Shown here one piece after another: positions 27,301 through 35,240 of a stretch of DNA of 64,000 nucleotides. Made by a program: the position numbers and the translations under genes. Positions within the stretch are counted from its first letter, which is position 1. Every line of letters begins with the position of its first letter. This DNA comes from Spongiimicrobium salis (GTDB lineage Bacteria; Bacteroidota; Bacteroidia; Flavobacteriales; Flavobacteriaceae): positions 434,001-498,000 of the forward strand of contig NZ_JBHEQA010000001.1 in the NCBI RefSeq assembly GCF_043678055.1. The letters are read 5' to 3'. The notes below the pieces were generated by a model. That model saw only the letters and a list, made by a program, of their open reading frames with translations, had not been told where the DNA came from and ran no database searches.

Positions 27301-27703
27301 TAGGGGTACTAATGGAAAACTAAAAGAAGAAGTAGTTACTTTTTGGACTGTAGTAGAACGTAAAAGAACAGGAGGAAACATATACAAATTACCTTTAGAT
27401 GGAAAAGAAATAGTTAGTGCTTTGCATATAAACGATATGTTTTTATTAGGTTTACATGAAGATGAGATCAATTGGAAAAAACCTAATTTTAGTGTTTTGA
27501 GAGAACATTTATATCGTGTACAAAAATTATCCTCTAAATTTTATGAATTTAGATTGAATACGGAAGCTTCAATACAGAAGAATTTTCAACCACATTATGT
27601 CAGGATACAGAGCTTCGGAGAAGGCAAGACAGGTTGGCTCACCTTTAACCCAATAAAAGTGTATATTTCAGTTACGGGCGAAATAACCAAAATATCATCA
27701 TAG
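24311..27703 (+). CDS. cas9: Type II-C CRISPR effector nuclease Cas9
   Basis: A compact 1130-residue Cas9. RuvC-I is GLDIGTNSIGW with D8; the Arg-rich bridge helix follows (GVRRQFFRRRLRKK); RuvC-II has E569 in KVEMARDL; HNH has H647 in QIEHIHPWS with N661 and N670; RuvC-III has H786 and D789 in HHAIDALVMS. All catalytic residues are present, so it should be active. Length and the lack of csn2 or cas4 beside it place it in subtype II-C. The C-terminal ~250 residues would hold the PAM-reading domain. Start follows a divergent region shared with the tracrRNA. PAM unknown. Confidence 0.97.
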   Translation: MSKILGLDIGTNSIGWAIIDDAQNKILGMGSRIFPMGVENLGDGENEMSKNASRTGARGVRRQFFRRRLRKKILLQHLAKYNLCPLTDDDFETWKKTKQFPETKLASWFALNPYLLRNKALKEKVTPHEIGRIFYHIIQRRGFLSNSRKGGFHDGAIFKGNVKEGKIGIWKTTESIEGRTLGSYLYHIYPEENKPYQGDLERIRNRYTTRQMYVNEFELIWNKQAQFHPFLNEELKTLFGGRKLDGYKKDGILFHQRPLRSQKHLVGNCSFEPSKTKSPISSIAFEEFRIWQWVNTVECNGEKITQEERGKIAAFLYVTEKTNFKRLRKIIGKEHAEFKFNYKDDDKIAGTHTIAHLSHKKYFGVKWFEFSAKEQQDIWHILYFFDSKSNLKEYALKHWDFTLEKAEAISKFNVKEGYASLSSKAITNILPFLKQGYTYDVAVVMGGIKNVFGPLWQKDTPVNNQKQLEIIEAIERIVRSKTKGGFIETLKTLLHKNFDLTDKQLKKLYHHSANIRNQELLDKLPLGKDADKEIQAIRNPIVVTALFELRKLVNALIDTYGPMDQIKVEMARDLKISKSKRNQIRRNQKRLERENDRVKKEVLKYTNLSHDNMLKFKLWEECKKTCPYTGKPIAIHDLFTGEVQIEHIHPWSRSLNDSFANKTLCWAKENLKKGNKTPYEFYGSDEGNWSAIKERALRLFSDTKEYPLAYQKFKRFVQQSFDDDFVSRQLNDTRYISKEAKSYLTKICTSITVYPGQMTAHLRYKWGLNSIINEENFKTREDHRHHAIDALVMSCTKTSYLQELSRWNSYHRKADMKDFSMPWKRFRYDVEKAVDTILISHKRVSNSITVRMNKAEKNNKIYKNKGVAARGQLHKETVFGKRKAPFGDEAFHVRKPIDSIVTAKQLEKVVDKTIKKIILKRIQELEGFAKGKVPANTFFTVDEKGVKKPQIFLPNKNGNPVPILKVRMKENFSGAEQLKDSKNQWVNPRNNHHVLIYRGTNGKLKEEVVTFWTVVERKRTGGNIYKLPLDGKEIVSALHINDMFLLGLHEDEINWKKPNFSVLREHLYRVQKLSSKFYEFRLNTEASIQKNFQPHYVRIQSFGEGKTGWLTFNPIKVYISVTGEITKISS

Positions 27704-27715
27704 GTTTGCCATCAC

Positions 27716-27751
27716 GTTCTTTGATATAGTAAAATTAGACGACGCGATATT
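27716..27751 (+). repeat. Degenerate 36-base CRISPR repeat at the cas9 end
   Basis: This 36-base segment keeps 22 of 36 repeat bases, including GTT at the start and CGATATT at the end (16 of the last 20). It is followed by exactly 30 bases (27752-27781), the spacer length of the array, before the first intact repeat. It begins 13 bases after the cas9 stop. The exact register makes chance unlikely. Confidence 0.82.
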
Positions 27752-27781
27752 GTAATCTTCACTCTACCTTTGTTGGTAGGT

Positions 27782-29463
27782 GTTGTGGTTTGATTTCAGA
27801 TTGGAAGACACGATATTGACGCGCACGGGACGTTCGCCAAGTTCTGGTTGTGGTTTGATTTCAGATTGGAAGACACGATATTCTGTAATAGAAATTGAGT
27901 TTTGTCCCGTCCGTTGTGGTTTGATTTCAGATTGGAAGACACGATATTAAATGTCCGTGAAATGTCTTGTTTCCCTGAGTTGTGGTTTGATTTCAGATTG
28001 GAAGACACGATATTATTTATACGAGGGGTCTAAAGAGTTTCTTAGTTGTGGTTTGATTTCAGATTGGAAGACACGATATTTCCTAAAGCTAGATCGTTGA
28101 CCCTTGTAGGTTGTGGTTTGATTTCAGATTGGAAGACACGATATTCCTAAACCATTTCTGGGACGTAAGGGTCTAGTTGTGGTTTGATTTCAGATTGGAA
28201 GACACGATATTTGGTTTCACGATCGAAGCCGGTGCCCATGGGTTGTGGTTTGATTTCAGATTGGAAGACACGATATTTAAACCTTATACCATCTAAATCA
28301 CCAACTAGTTGTGGTTTGATTTCAGATTGGAAGACACGATATTTTTTACAGCGTTTACAAAAAGACTTAAATGGTTGTGGTTTGATTTCAGATTGGAAGA
28401 CACGATATTCGTCCCATTGCTCCGGTGTAATCAGCGCATGTTGTGGTTTGATTTCAGATTGGAAGACACGATATTACTTATCGTTCAAAAGAAGTACCGC
28501 ATCGTGTTGTGGTTTGATTTCAGATTGGAAGACACGATATTTTCTTCTTGGCAATCGAGAGTTTCGGTTCGGTTGTGGTTTGATTTCAGATTGGAAGACA
28601 CGATATTAGATCGAACAAGGGTAAGATGCAAAGCTATGTTGTGGTTTGATTTCAGATTGGAAGACACGATATTTTCTTCTACCTTCTCGATCATGAAGTT
28701 CTGTTGTGGTTTGATTTCAGATTGGAAGACACGATATTGACTTCGTAACTGACCCCAATGGTCATACCGTTGTGGTTTGATTTCAGATTGGAAGACACGA
28801 TATTCATGGAAGTAGTGGTATTGATAAGCAAACGGTTGTGGTTTGATTTCAGATTGGAAGACACGATATTACAGTGTTTCGGACACCGGAATAACCAAGC
28901 GTTGTGGTTTGATTTCAGATTGGAAGACACGATATTAACACTCAAAGCGGAGCGAGAGGCGCAACTGTTGTGGTTTGATTTCAGATTGGAAGACACGATA
29001 TTGTATGGCCTCTCTAAATAAAGCACCTACTCGTTGTGGTTTGATTTCAGATTGGAAGACACGATATTTGTTGTTAGCACCTCTAAGGGACCCGTTATGT
29101 TGTGGTTTGATTTCAGATTGGAAGACACGATATTCAAGTTATGGCAACAATTGACCTAAAACAGTTGTGGTTTGATTTCAGATTGGAAGACACGATATTG
29201 AAAAATTAGGGATCCAAAAACATCCGACTGTTGTGGTTTGATTTCAGATTGGAAGACACGATATTCCGGGTGATTTTCTTTAACAATGTATTCCTGTTGT
29301 GGTTTGATTTCAGATTGGAAGACACGATATTTCAGCGCCTTTGGACAGTGATGCGGCAATGGTTGTGGTTTGATTTCAGATTGGAAGACACGATATTAAT
29401 ATAAATGTTTAAATGTTAATAATGTGCGTTGTGGTTTGATTTCAGATTGGAAGACACGATATT
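27782..29463 (+). CRISPR. Type II-C CRISPR array: 26 repeats, 25 spacers
   Basis: The 36-base repeat starts GTTGTGGTTTGATTTC and ends GAAGACACGATATT; all 26 copies appear identical. Spacers are 30 bases, except four of 29 (starting at 27818, 28081, 28674 and 29135). The crRNA strand is plus, as fixed by the anti-repeat of the tracrRNA, so spacers are read from the cas9 side towards cas2. The last spacer (29398-29427) is unusually AT-rich. Reading frames across the array on both strands are artefacts of the repeat. Spacer targets were not searched. Confidence 0.99.
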
Positions 29464-29515
29464 AGCTGGTTTCTTAGCTTCTTATAACCAAGTGTTTATA
29501 TAAGAATATCGTTTT

Positions 29516-29564
29516 AAAAAATGCTTCTTTTTAGTAGTGATAAGGCTTAATTGAGGCATTTTTT
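29516..29564. terminator. Two-way terminator between array and cas2
   Basis: AAAAAATGCTTC (29516-29527) pairs with GAGGCATTTTTT (29553-29564) over 12 positions with one G-U, around a 25-base loop, with T runs on both strands. It lies between the converging array and cas2 gene. The 52 bases between the last repeat and the hairpin contain AATATCGT, an eight-base inverted match to the repeat end, of unclear meaning. Confidence 0.75.
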
Positions 29565-29569
29565 TATTT

Positions 29570-29899
29570 CTAAAACAATTCTAACTGTAAAGGAGGTGGA
29601 GCTTTTGGAATCTCTGCCCTGCCCCAAAAATTGAGGATATTGCCAAATTGCCTGTCTGTGATTCGCAACACACTCACTTTTCCCAAAGGGGGCAACAAAC
29701 GATGCACACGTCGTTCATGCACATCGGCACTTTCACTACTGGCACAATGACGGATGTATACGGAATACTGCATCATATCAAAACCATCTTTTAGAAGATT
29801 TTTTCGAAATCCCGCTGCATTCCTGCGATCTTTCTTGGTTCCTGTTGGCAAATCAAAAAAAACGAACAACCACATAATACGATATCCGTTTAATTCCAC
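29570..29899 (-). CDS. cas2: CRISPR-associated protein Cas2
   Basis: A 109-residue Cas2. The ferredoxin-like fold starts MWLFVFFDLPTGTKKDR with the conserved Asp (D16), followed by FRKNLLKDGFDMMQYSVYIR. The end PPPLQLELF is typical of the type II-C Cas2 tail that contacts Cas1. With Cas1 it forms the spacer-integration complex. Its start overlaps the cas1 stop by ten bases, so the pair is translationally coupled. Confidence 0.96.
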   Translation of the reverse strand: MELNGYRIMWLFVFFDLPTGTKKDRRNAAGFRKNLLKDGFDMMQYSVYIRHCASSESADVHERRVHRLLPPLGKVSVLRITDRQFGNILNFWGRAEIPKAPPPLQLELF

Positions 29900-30774
29900 A
29901 ATTGAGCATATTTAATTTTTTTTCGCTCTCCCGTATAACATTGCTGCAAGGAACTTGCCGTTTTTTGCAGCGCAACCATCAACGGGCTTTTTTCATTCCC
30001 AAAATAGACCGTTCTGGTAAGAAGGTTCAGTAATTCCGATTTTATAGGGGTGTTCAGTTCTTCTTCTCGGAACTTTTGGGCAATACCATGAACGCATTCG
30101 TCCACAACAGGGCGGTAAGGTTCCATAATATCATCGGCAAGGGCAAAGGCATTATATTTGTTCTTATGGTGTATCCCCAGCGTATTGAGCAGACCACTAC
30201 CCGATAATGCCCTGGCCGTGGCGGCACGTAAAATCGCATAACCATAGTTCAAAAAATTATTGGGATATTTACCATAACGTTCCCGTTTAAATGTCTTTTC
30301 AAAAAAGGAATTCCAATAAAAACCGGCCGCAACGCCTTCCATATTGGATGTATCGCCACTTAAAACTTTAGATGCCAAAAATTCAAATTTATTGTCTATC
30401 CCAGTAATCTTTTTAAGCATAAATCCTTGGTTTCTTATTTTTTCTTTAACCGTCTGTTGCCAAAGGTTTTTCTTCAACGGTGCACTCGCATTGATCTGTG
30501 CATTGAACAATTGTTGTTGTATATGATGCCCGTTCAGATTAAGGAACATTCCATTGGGCAGGTGCAGCGTATTACAGATAATTACGGCACTATTGTTTTC
30601 GATCAATAGATTCAGAGCCGGCAGACTAATATAGGTTTCCTGATGGTCCAGCACCAAAAAACCTATGTCTTCAATAGGCAATGACGCTATACGCTCATCT
30701 GTTTCAATACGAAGTTGTTTGTATTTACAGGTGATTTTGGCCTTCTTCTCTACTAAAACTGATCTTTTTATCAT
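29890..30774 (-). CDS. cas1: CRISPR-associated integrase Cas1
   Basis: A 294-residue type II Cas1. Metal-binding residues are E146 in NMEGVAAGFYW, H202 in LGIHHKNKYNAF and D215 in LADDIMEPYRP, all present. It inserts new spacers together with Cas2. Unlike the usual cas9-cas1-cas2-array order, cas1-cas2 are on the opposite strand from cas9 and converge on the array. Seventy-nine bases separate it from the vWA lipoprotein gene upstream on the same strand, with no terminator seen, so it may be read as part of that operon. Confidence 0.97.
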   Translation of the reverse strand: MIKRSVLVEKKAKITCKYKQLRIETDERIASLPIEDIGFLVLDHQETYISLPALNLLIENNSAVIICNTLHLPNGMFLNLNGHHIQQQLFNAQINASAPLKKNLWQQTVKEKIRNQGFMLKKITGIDNKFEFLASKVLSGDTSNMEGVAAGFYWNSFFEKTFKRERYGKYPNNFLNYGYAILRAATARALSGSGLLNTLGIHHKNKYNAFALADDIMEPYRPVVDECVHGIAQKFREEELNTPIKSELLNLLTRTVYFGNEKSPLMVALQKTASSLQQCYTGERKKIKYAQLWN

Positions 30775-30853
30775 TTTATCACCAAATACAGATTCGTGTG
30801 TACTTTATTTATATGGGGAAGGTTTCGTAATGGCTCTCCAATTGTTCTAAGCA

Positions 30854-31756
30854 TCATTCTTTCAAAACAAAATTATGTATCACTTTTTCCATATGGGAAG
30901 GCAGATCTGCTTGCTTAATTTCAAAATTCTTAAGGTTCATCTCTTCCAACCATTTACTCCAATAGGCGATGATTACGTCTTCCTCATAAGGATGTTTCGT
31001 AGCTGGATTAATTCCTAAAACAAGTACCTCAAGGTTGGACAAATCTTTGTTATTTGCTATAAATCCATAATCCTTCTGGTTAAAACGATCACTCCATTTT
31101 GCAGTATTAAGCTTATCCTTACGTATATTCTGTGGTGTTAAAAATGTTGTTCTATTGTCTTCTTGAATTTTAGTATTCTTATGATAGATATACCCATCGG
31201 TCAAAATCACTAAAATGTTTCTATATCCATGCTCTATACAGTAATCATTCACTTTATTTTTAAAAAAACGCCAGGTATCCGATCCAATATATTTTCCATC
31301 CGTGATGGCCTGTTCATAGATTTCTTTTGGTAATTTTTGATATGAATCCCTAATCTTATGGAACATCTCTAACGTGGCATTTTTCCTGATAATATGGAAT
31401 TTCAGGTTTTTTGAAATTGCGTTGATTTTTCGATTCTTTGGTTCCGGGTCAAAGAACAATGCGATCTTATCATTCATGGTCCTTATTTTTTTTAGTTCCA
31501 GATGCGCGATAAATGCATTTGAAATAGATTGGATATACTCCAAATCTCGCTGGTAATAATGCATGGTTTGATTTCCGTTCTTAATGGTATCTATTCGATC
31601 GGACAAATCCAAAAGAACACTGATATTCAAGTTTACAGGCTTTCCTTTTTTTTTGATCGACCTATTTGGGGTTCCCACTGGTTTATGCTTCCCTTCATTT
31701 TTACAGGAAGTGCCGATCAATAACAATAGACAAGCGATAAGTAATTGTTTTTTCAT
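30854..31756 (-). CDS. vWA-like lipoprotein
   Basis: A 300-residue lipoprotein with lipobox LLLIGTSC. Residues about 45-280 look like a von Willebrand factor A domain: first strand NISVLLDLSDRID with a DxSxR-type metal site, and a later strand NILVILTDGYI with the conserved Thr-Asp-Gly. vWA domains bind other proteins through a metal ion. It is the last gene of the SPFH/TerB cluster and lies directly upstream of cas1. Family unnamed; the vWA call is by motif. Confidence 0.72.
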   Translation of the reverse strand: MKKQLLIACLLLLIGTSCKNEGKHKPVGTPNRSIKKKGKPVNLNISVLLDLSDRIDTIKNGNQTMHYYQRDLEYIQSISNAFIAHLELKKIRTMNDKIALFFDPEPKNRKINAISKNLKFHIIRKNATLEMFHKIRDSYQKLPKEIYEQAITDGKYIGSDTWRFFKNKVNDYCIEHGYRNILVILTDGYIYHKNTKIQEDNRTTFLTPQNIRKDKLNTAKWSDRFNQKDYGFIANNKDLSNLEVLVLGINPATKHPYEEDVIIAYWSKWLEEMNLKNFEIKQADLPSHMEKVIHNFVLKE

Positions 31757-31759
31757 GTC

Positions 31760-33034
31760 CTAATTGGTTTCAAAAATTAAATTTTGATAGTCCATGTCAA
31801 TCAAGTCAAGATTTGTCAAATGCTGTTGTTCCACTTCTTCACAGGCCCTACGCAATTCCTCCAATTGCTTTAAGGGAAAGGACAATTCTGAATTGATCGC
31901 CTGGTACCAGCCCTCCTTATATTGATAATGATAGTACAAGTATTCTTTTACAGGTAAAATAAACCCATCTATCTTTGCCTGTAATTCCGTTATTTTTCCG
32001 GCAAAAGACACTATTTCTTGTTTCACAACATCTATGTCCTTTTTTAACACTTTTATTTTTACCTGAAGGTTCTTGATCTCCTCTTTTTTAGCACGTACAA
32101 ATGCTTTTATTTTATCTACATTTTCGTGTTCTTTCATCACGAAATCAAATACCAGCCCCCAAATGACATATACGATAAAGCCTGCAAAAATTATCCCCCA
32201 AAAACTAACACTTTGCAATGCGTCCGGAATGGAAAATTCCTGACCTACCACAGCATCGAACAAAAATATTTTCTGTTCGATCAAATACGCCAATATCAAA
32301 TCAAAAATAAACGTAAGCAACAATAATGATACTAATTTCATGATCGCTTTCCACCCTTTGATCTTATGGAACATATGGATCAAATACCCCAGTCCCATAA
32401 ACACAAAAGGCAAGGTACCTACAAAAATGGCCTCTAACCAACCATCGGAAATAGCTTTAGAAAAAGCATTCGCATCAAAAATGGCCGCTGTTAAACTATC
32501 TGTCTCAAAATCTTTAAAGAATGCGGAATAGGAAGCGGAAATATAGAACACGAACAAATAGATGGTGATCGGCAACAACAATAACAATCCAATATAGAAT
32601 TGTGCTTTGGGCCTTTTGTTTGCATTGATTCCATGATTTGCGGGCTTGTTGACCACATCAATAATCTCAGACTTCCTTTCTGCCACTTCCAATGTCGTAT
32701 CTTTTAGTTGTTCTTCGATAATGGCTATCGCCGTCTCTCTCTTTTTTACCTCTGTCCTGTACCGTTCCTGTTCTTCTTTATAAGGTTGTTTTAATCGATG
32801 TTGTTCATCCAATTGCTTTCTACATTGATTTTCAAAGCTATTGTACAGATTTTTAAGGCCCACGCCAAACGTAACCGCTTCTCCCGAAGCTTTTTTTGAT
32901 GCGCCATAACCTGTTTGATAATAGGTTACCCGTATCTCTTCCCGAGATCCATTGTCATCTACAGTTTCTATTTCAATGGAAGGCTTCTTTTTTAAGGTGA
33001 AAAGCTTACTGATATTTTCCATATTATTCCACAT
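31760..33034 (-). CDS. Coiled-coil membrane protein
   Basis: A 424-residue protein: residues 85-140 form a coiled coil (EEQERYRTEVKKRETAIAI), four hydrophobic segments lie between about 150 and 310 (YIGLLLLLPITIYLFVFYI and others), and a second coiled coil covers about 325-370. A short soluble end follows. It could act as a scaffold linking membrane and cytoplasmic partners. The start overlaps the TerB-like gene stop; a second ATG four codons on (33022) would remove the overlap. Function unknown. Confidence 0.68.
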   Translation of the reverse strand: MWNNMENISKLFTLKKKPSIEIETVDDNGSREEIRVTYYQTGYGASKKASGEAVTFGVGLKNLYNSFENQCRKQLDEQHRLKQPYKEEQERYRTEVKKRETAIAIIEEQLKDTTLEVAERKSEIIDVVNKPANHGINANKRPKAQFYIGLLLLLPITIYLFVFYISASYSAFFKDFETDSLTAAIFDANAFSKAISDGWLEAIFVGTLPFVFMGLGYLIHMFHKIKGWKAIMKLVSLLLLTFIFDLILAYLIEQKIFLFDAVVGQEFSIPDALQSVSFWGIIFAGFIVYVIWGLVFDFVMKEHENVDKIKAFVRAKKEEIKNLQVKIKVLKKDIDVVKQEIVSFAGKITELQAKIDGFILPVKEYLYYHYQYKEGWYQAINSELSFPLKQLEELRRACEEVEQQHLTNLDLIDMDYQNLIFETN

Positions 33035-33431
33035 TTAAACTTTTTAGGATAGTTTCTTTAGGTATGTTCTCTTTTGCATTCTTTAATAAGTAGTCCACGA
33101 TAGGAATGATATTTTCCTCCTCGAACCCAAACTTCTGGCAATACTTCTTTATCATATTGTATTCATCTTCCATAACTATCCCATCTGCCCAGATCATAGT
33201 AGCCAGATCATACAAATATTCTACCCTTTTTCCCACACCTTCGGGGATGGCCGTATATTTGGTTGGACTTAATAAAAGCTGTTTTAATTGCTCTTTGGAA
33301 ACACCCCTGTCTTCGGCAAATTTGTATAACATTTGCATTTCCAACACATCAAAATCCTCATCCGCTATGGCGATTTGATATAATCGTAAAAAATGACTTT
33401 TAAGTTCGGTAGGAATTGGTTTTTCTTCCAT
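33024..33431 (-). CDS. TerB-like helical protein
   Basis: A 135-residue all-helical protein. The two halves repeat a pattern with acidic loops: IAIADEDFDVLEMQMLYKFA and MIWADGIVMEDEYNMIKKYC. This is the layout of the TerB tellurite-resistance fold, which binds divalent metal. In stress and defence clusters TerB domains often occur near vWA domains, as here. It lies between the DUF6804-type gene and the coiled-coil membrane gene. The precise role is inference. Confidence 0.72.
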   Translation of the reverse strand: MEEKPIPTELKSHFLRLYQIAIADEDFDVLEMQMLYKFAEDRGVSKEQLKQLLLSPTKYTAIPEGVGKRVEYLYDLATMIWADGIVMEDEYNMIKKYCQKFGFEEENIIPIVDYLLKNAKENIPKETILKSLNVE

Positions 33432-33445
33432 GACAACAGGATTGA

Positions 33446-33838
33446 TTAAACTACTTTATCTCTTTTATATTTTTTCTGGTTTTCAGGTTTAATTTTCTCC
33501 GATACTTTCGGCATCCCTGTCAACATGAGTTCAATTAAGAATACTACGCCCGAGATAATATCCAATTGCATCCAGATTATCTTTCTATAGAGATAAATAG
33601 GGAATATGGGATTGAACAATACGGCAATCACACCAAAAATCAACACCCAATACGTTTGTTCAATATTTTTAACAATGACCAAAGCGGCCCCGAAAAAAAC
33701 TAGGATCCGCAATACCCAATAGTATTCCCTAGGTAAATTAATAACGGCCATGAACAATGCCAAAGCAGAGAGAATCGATACCGTTCGTGAAACATTCCGA
33801 AGAGTCTTCTGTAACGGTGATCGATTATCCAACATCAA
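33446..33838 (-). CDS. DUF6804-type small membrane protein
   Basis: A 130-residue protein with about four hydrophobic segments (near residues 18-36, 41-56, 66-84 and 92-112) and a basic tail. WVLIFGVIAVLFNPIFPIYL matches the conserved core of DUF6804 membrane proteins. Its start overlaps the SPFH gene stop by 14 bases, so the two are coupled and the SPFH protein may depend on it for membrane attachment. Confidence 0.65.
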   Translation of the reverse strand: MMLDNRSPLQKTLRNVSRTVSILSALALFMAVINLPREYYWVLRILVFFGAALVIVKNIEQTYWVLIFGVIAVLFNPIFPIYLYRKIIWMQLDIISGVVFLIELMLTGMPKVSEKIKPENQKKYKRDKVV

Positions 33839-34652
33839 TTCTTCCGTTAAAATCAGAGGGAAGAAAAACCTTGTTGCTCGGATTCTGGCTAACGATTTTC
33901 ATTCCATCGATATATTTTTGGGATAACATAATCTGAGTGGCGGTATCTCCAGTTGTATGTTCTTTTAATTTTAAAATATAATTACTCTCCGCTTCGGCTA
34001 TTATTTTCAGCATATCGGCCTGGGCATTTGCTCGGATGAGATTGGCCTCCGCTTCTGCTTTTGCCCTGGTCAGCTCTGATTGTGCCATACCTTCCGATTC
34101 GGCAATTAAAGCTCTTTTTTTTCTTTCTGCCGACATTTCCTGCATCATGGCATCTGCTGTATCCTTTGAATAGTCAATTTCCTGGATCTCCACCCTCGTA
34201 AAAGCAACGCCCCATTTTGAAGCACTCTCCCCAAGTTCAATCGCAATCTTCTGGTTTAAATCTGTCCGTTCGGACAATACTTGATCCAACTTGAGCTTGC
34301 CGAGATTAGCCCGTAATGCATTCAGTGCGATATCGGCAATGGACTTGGGTAAAATATCAATATCATAGACTGCTTTGATCGGATCCACGATTCTCCAATA
34401 AATGGACGCATTGGCCTCTATCGTGACATTGTCCAAGGTCTGACATTGCCTTGGTGGCGTATCGGTCTGTTGTTCGGACAATTCTATAAAACAATCTTTT
34501 TTGTTGGCCACCTTACGCCAATTCTGCACATATTTGATACTTTCTATAAAAGGAATCTTGCAACGTATCCCTTCTTTTTGAACTCTAGCATGTTTGCCAA
34601 ATCTTTTGATCATCAAAACATGATTTTGGGGAACTGTATATATAATGGCCAT
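33825..34652 (-). CDS. SPFH/Band 7 (stomatin-like) protein
   Basis: A 275-residue SPFH-family protein. The Band 7 domain covers about residues 5-175 (VPQNHVLMIKRFGKHARVQKEG at the start, written here only to residue 28), then a coiled-coil rich in Ala and Glu (RAKAEAEANLIRANAQADML) and a short tail. Unlike most stomatins it lacks an N-terminal membrane hairpin. Such proteins form large ring- or cage-like assemblies on membranes. The overlapping DUF6804-type membrane gene may supply the anchor. Role in this cluster unknown. Confidence 0.88.
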   Translation of the reverse strand: MAIIYTVPQNHVLMIKRFGKHARVQKEGIRCKIPFIESIKYVQNWRKVANKKDCFIELSEQQTDTPPRQCQTLDNVTIEANASIYWRIVDPIKAVYDIDILPKSIADIALNALRANLGKLKLDQVLSERTDLNQKIAIELGESASKWGVAFTRVEIQEIDYSKDTADAMMQEMSAERKKRALIAESEGMAQSELTRAKAEAEANLIRANAQADMLKIIAEAESNYILKLKEHTTGDTATQIMLSQKYIDGMKIVSQNPSNKVFLPSDFNGRIDVG

Positions 34653-34703
34653 ACGATTTCTTTTAATGGGTTATTTATTGGATTTTCTGTTTGTTCCCTA
34701 CTT

Positions 34704-34964
34704 TTATTTCTTCTTGTAAGGATATTTATTCGATTTCTTCCTGTTCTCTTGTGTTTGTAAGGGTTGTTTGTTTCTAATGGATTCCGACCCACCTTTGCTC
34801 TTTGGTTTCTTATGATCGATCTCCCAGCCCATTTCCGAACTCCTTCCATAGGAATATCTATAGAGCTTATTTCCCATACTGTCCTGACGATACAATTTTG
34901 GATCTTTTCCGGGCATAGGCTTTCCCCGTTCCCAAACCTTCTGTATTTCATCCTGATTTGCCAT
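34704..34964 (-). CDS. Small HNH-type protein
   Basis: An 86-residue protein whose C-terminal half is an HNH motif: D50 and H51 in GWEIDHKKPKSKGG, N65 and N74 in RNKQPLQTQENRKK. No zinc-binding Cys pairs are present. It may be a minimal nuclease. It starts 11 bases after the YegP-like gene and is probably cotranscribed with it. A longer overlapping frame in the same region is a shadow. Confidence 0.78.
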   Translation of the reverse strand: MANQDEIQKVWERGKPMPGKDPKLYRQDSMGNKLYRYSYGRSSEMGWEIDHKKPKSKGGSESIRNKQPLQTQENRKKSNKYPYKKK

Positions 34965-34975
34965 TTTTCTATATC

Positions 34976-35158
34976 TTAGCTTTGATCTTCTATACCTGCC
35001 TTAGGAGCATCTCGTTTCACCGCTGCAATTCCGTTTTCACAAGATTGTTTGGATACGTATAGCTCACTGGTCGCTATAATTTTTCCATTGACTGAATGGA
35101 GATTAAAATAGAATTGATCGTTCGAACTTTTTTTAATGATGAATTTTGGAAATGTCAT
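34976..35158 (-). CDS. YegP/DUF1508 family protein
   Basis: A 60-residue DUF1508 protein: FIIKKSSNDQFYFNLHSVNG, then KIIATSELYVSKQSCENGI and a short charged end. It matches one copy of the DUF1508 unit, whose usual small form has about this length. I choose the ATG at 35158 for that reason. First gene of the cluster leading to cas1; a palindromic motif and TAnnTTTG box lie upstream (35189-35233). Biochemical role not known. Confidence 0.82.
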   Translation of the reverse strand: MTFPKFIIKKSSNDQFYFNLHSVNGKIIATSELYVSKQSCENGIAAVKRDAPKAGIEDQS

Positions 35159-35188
35159 GATTCTTTCTTTTTTAAATTGTTGATGAAT

Positions 35189-35233
35189 CAAACTTAAACC
35201 CTATTGCGCACACTACATTACAGATATCCGTAA
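35189..35233 (-). promoter_or_regulatory. Palindromic motif and promoter of the YegP-SPFH-TerB operon
   Basis: TTACAGATATCCGTAA at 35218-35233. On the minus strand, an exact TAAGTTTG box (35196-35189) follows after 21 bases, and the YegP start lies 30 bases beyond. The spacing matches the copies at 24243 and 38194. This places the motif centre near -40, as for a class II activator. Confidence 0.65.
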
Positions 35234-35240
35234 TACAAAA

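Noticed and set aside
27796..29359. Several open frames of 67-143 codons on both strands across the CRISPR array
   Set aside because: They are the 36-base repeat translated over and over with spacer-derived segments; the repeat has no stop in those frames. No start signal or protein-like composition.
29464..29570. Possible second tracrRNA between array and cas2 (AATATCGT match plus hairpin and T run)
   Set aside because: Only eight contiguous bases match the repeat complement, and no nexus hairpin follows; the element upstream of cas9 matches 20 of 26 and has the full tracrRNA order. The hairpin is better read as a terminator.
34613..34951. A 112-codon frame overlapping the small HNH gene
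   Set aside because: Different frame over the same DNA; the HNH frame has a clear motif, good spacing to its neighbour and a sensible start.
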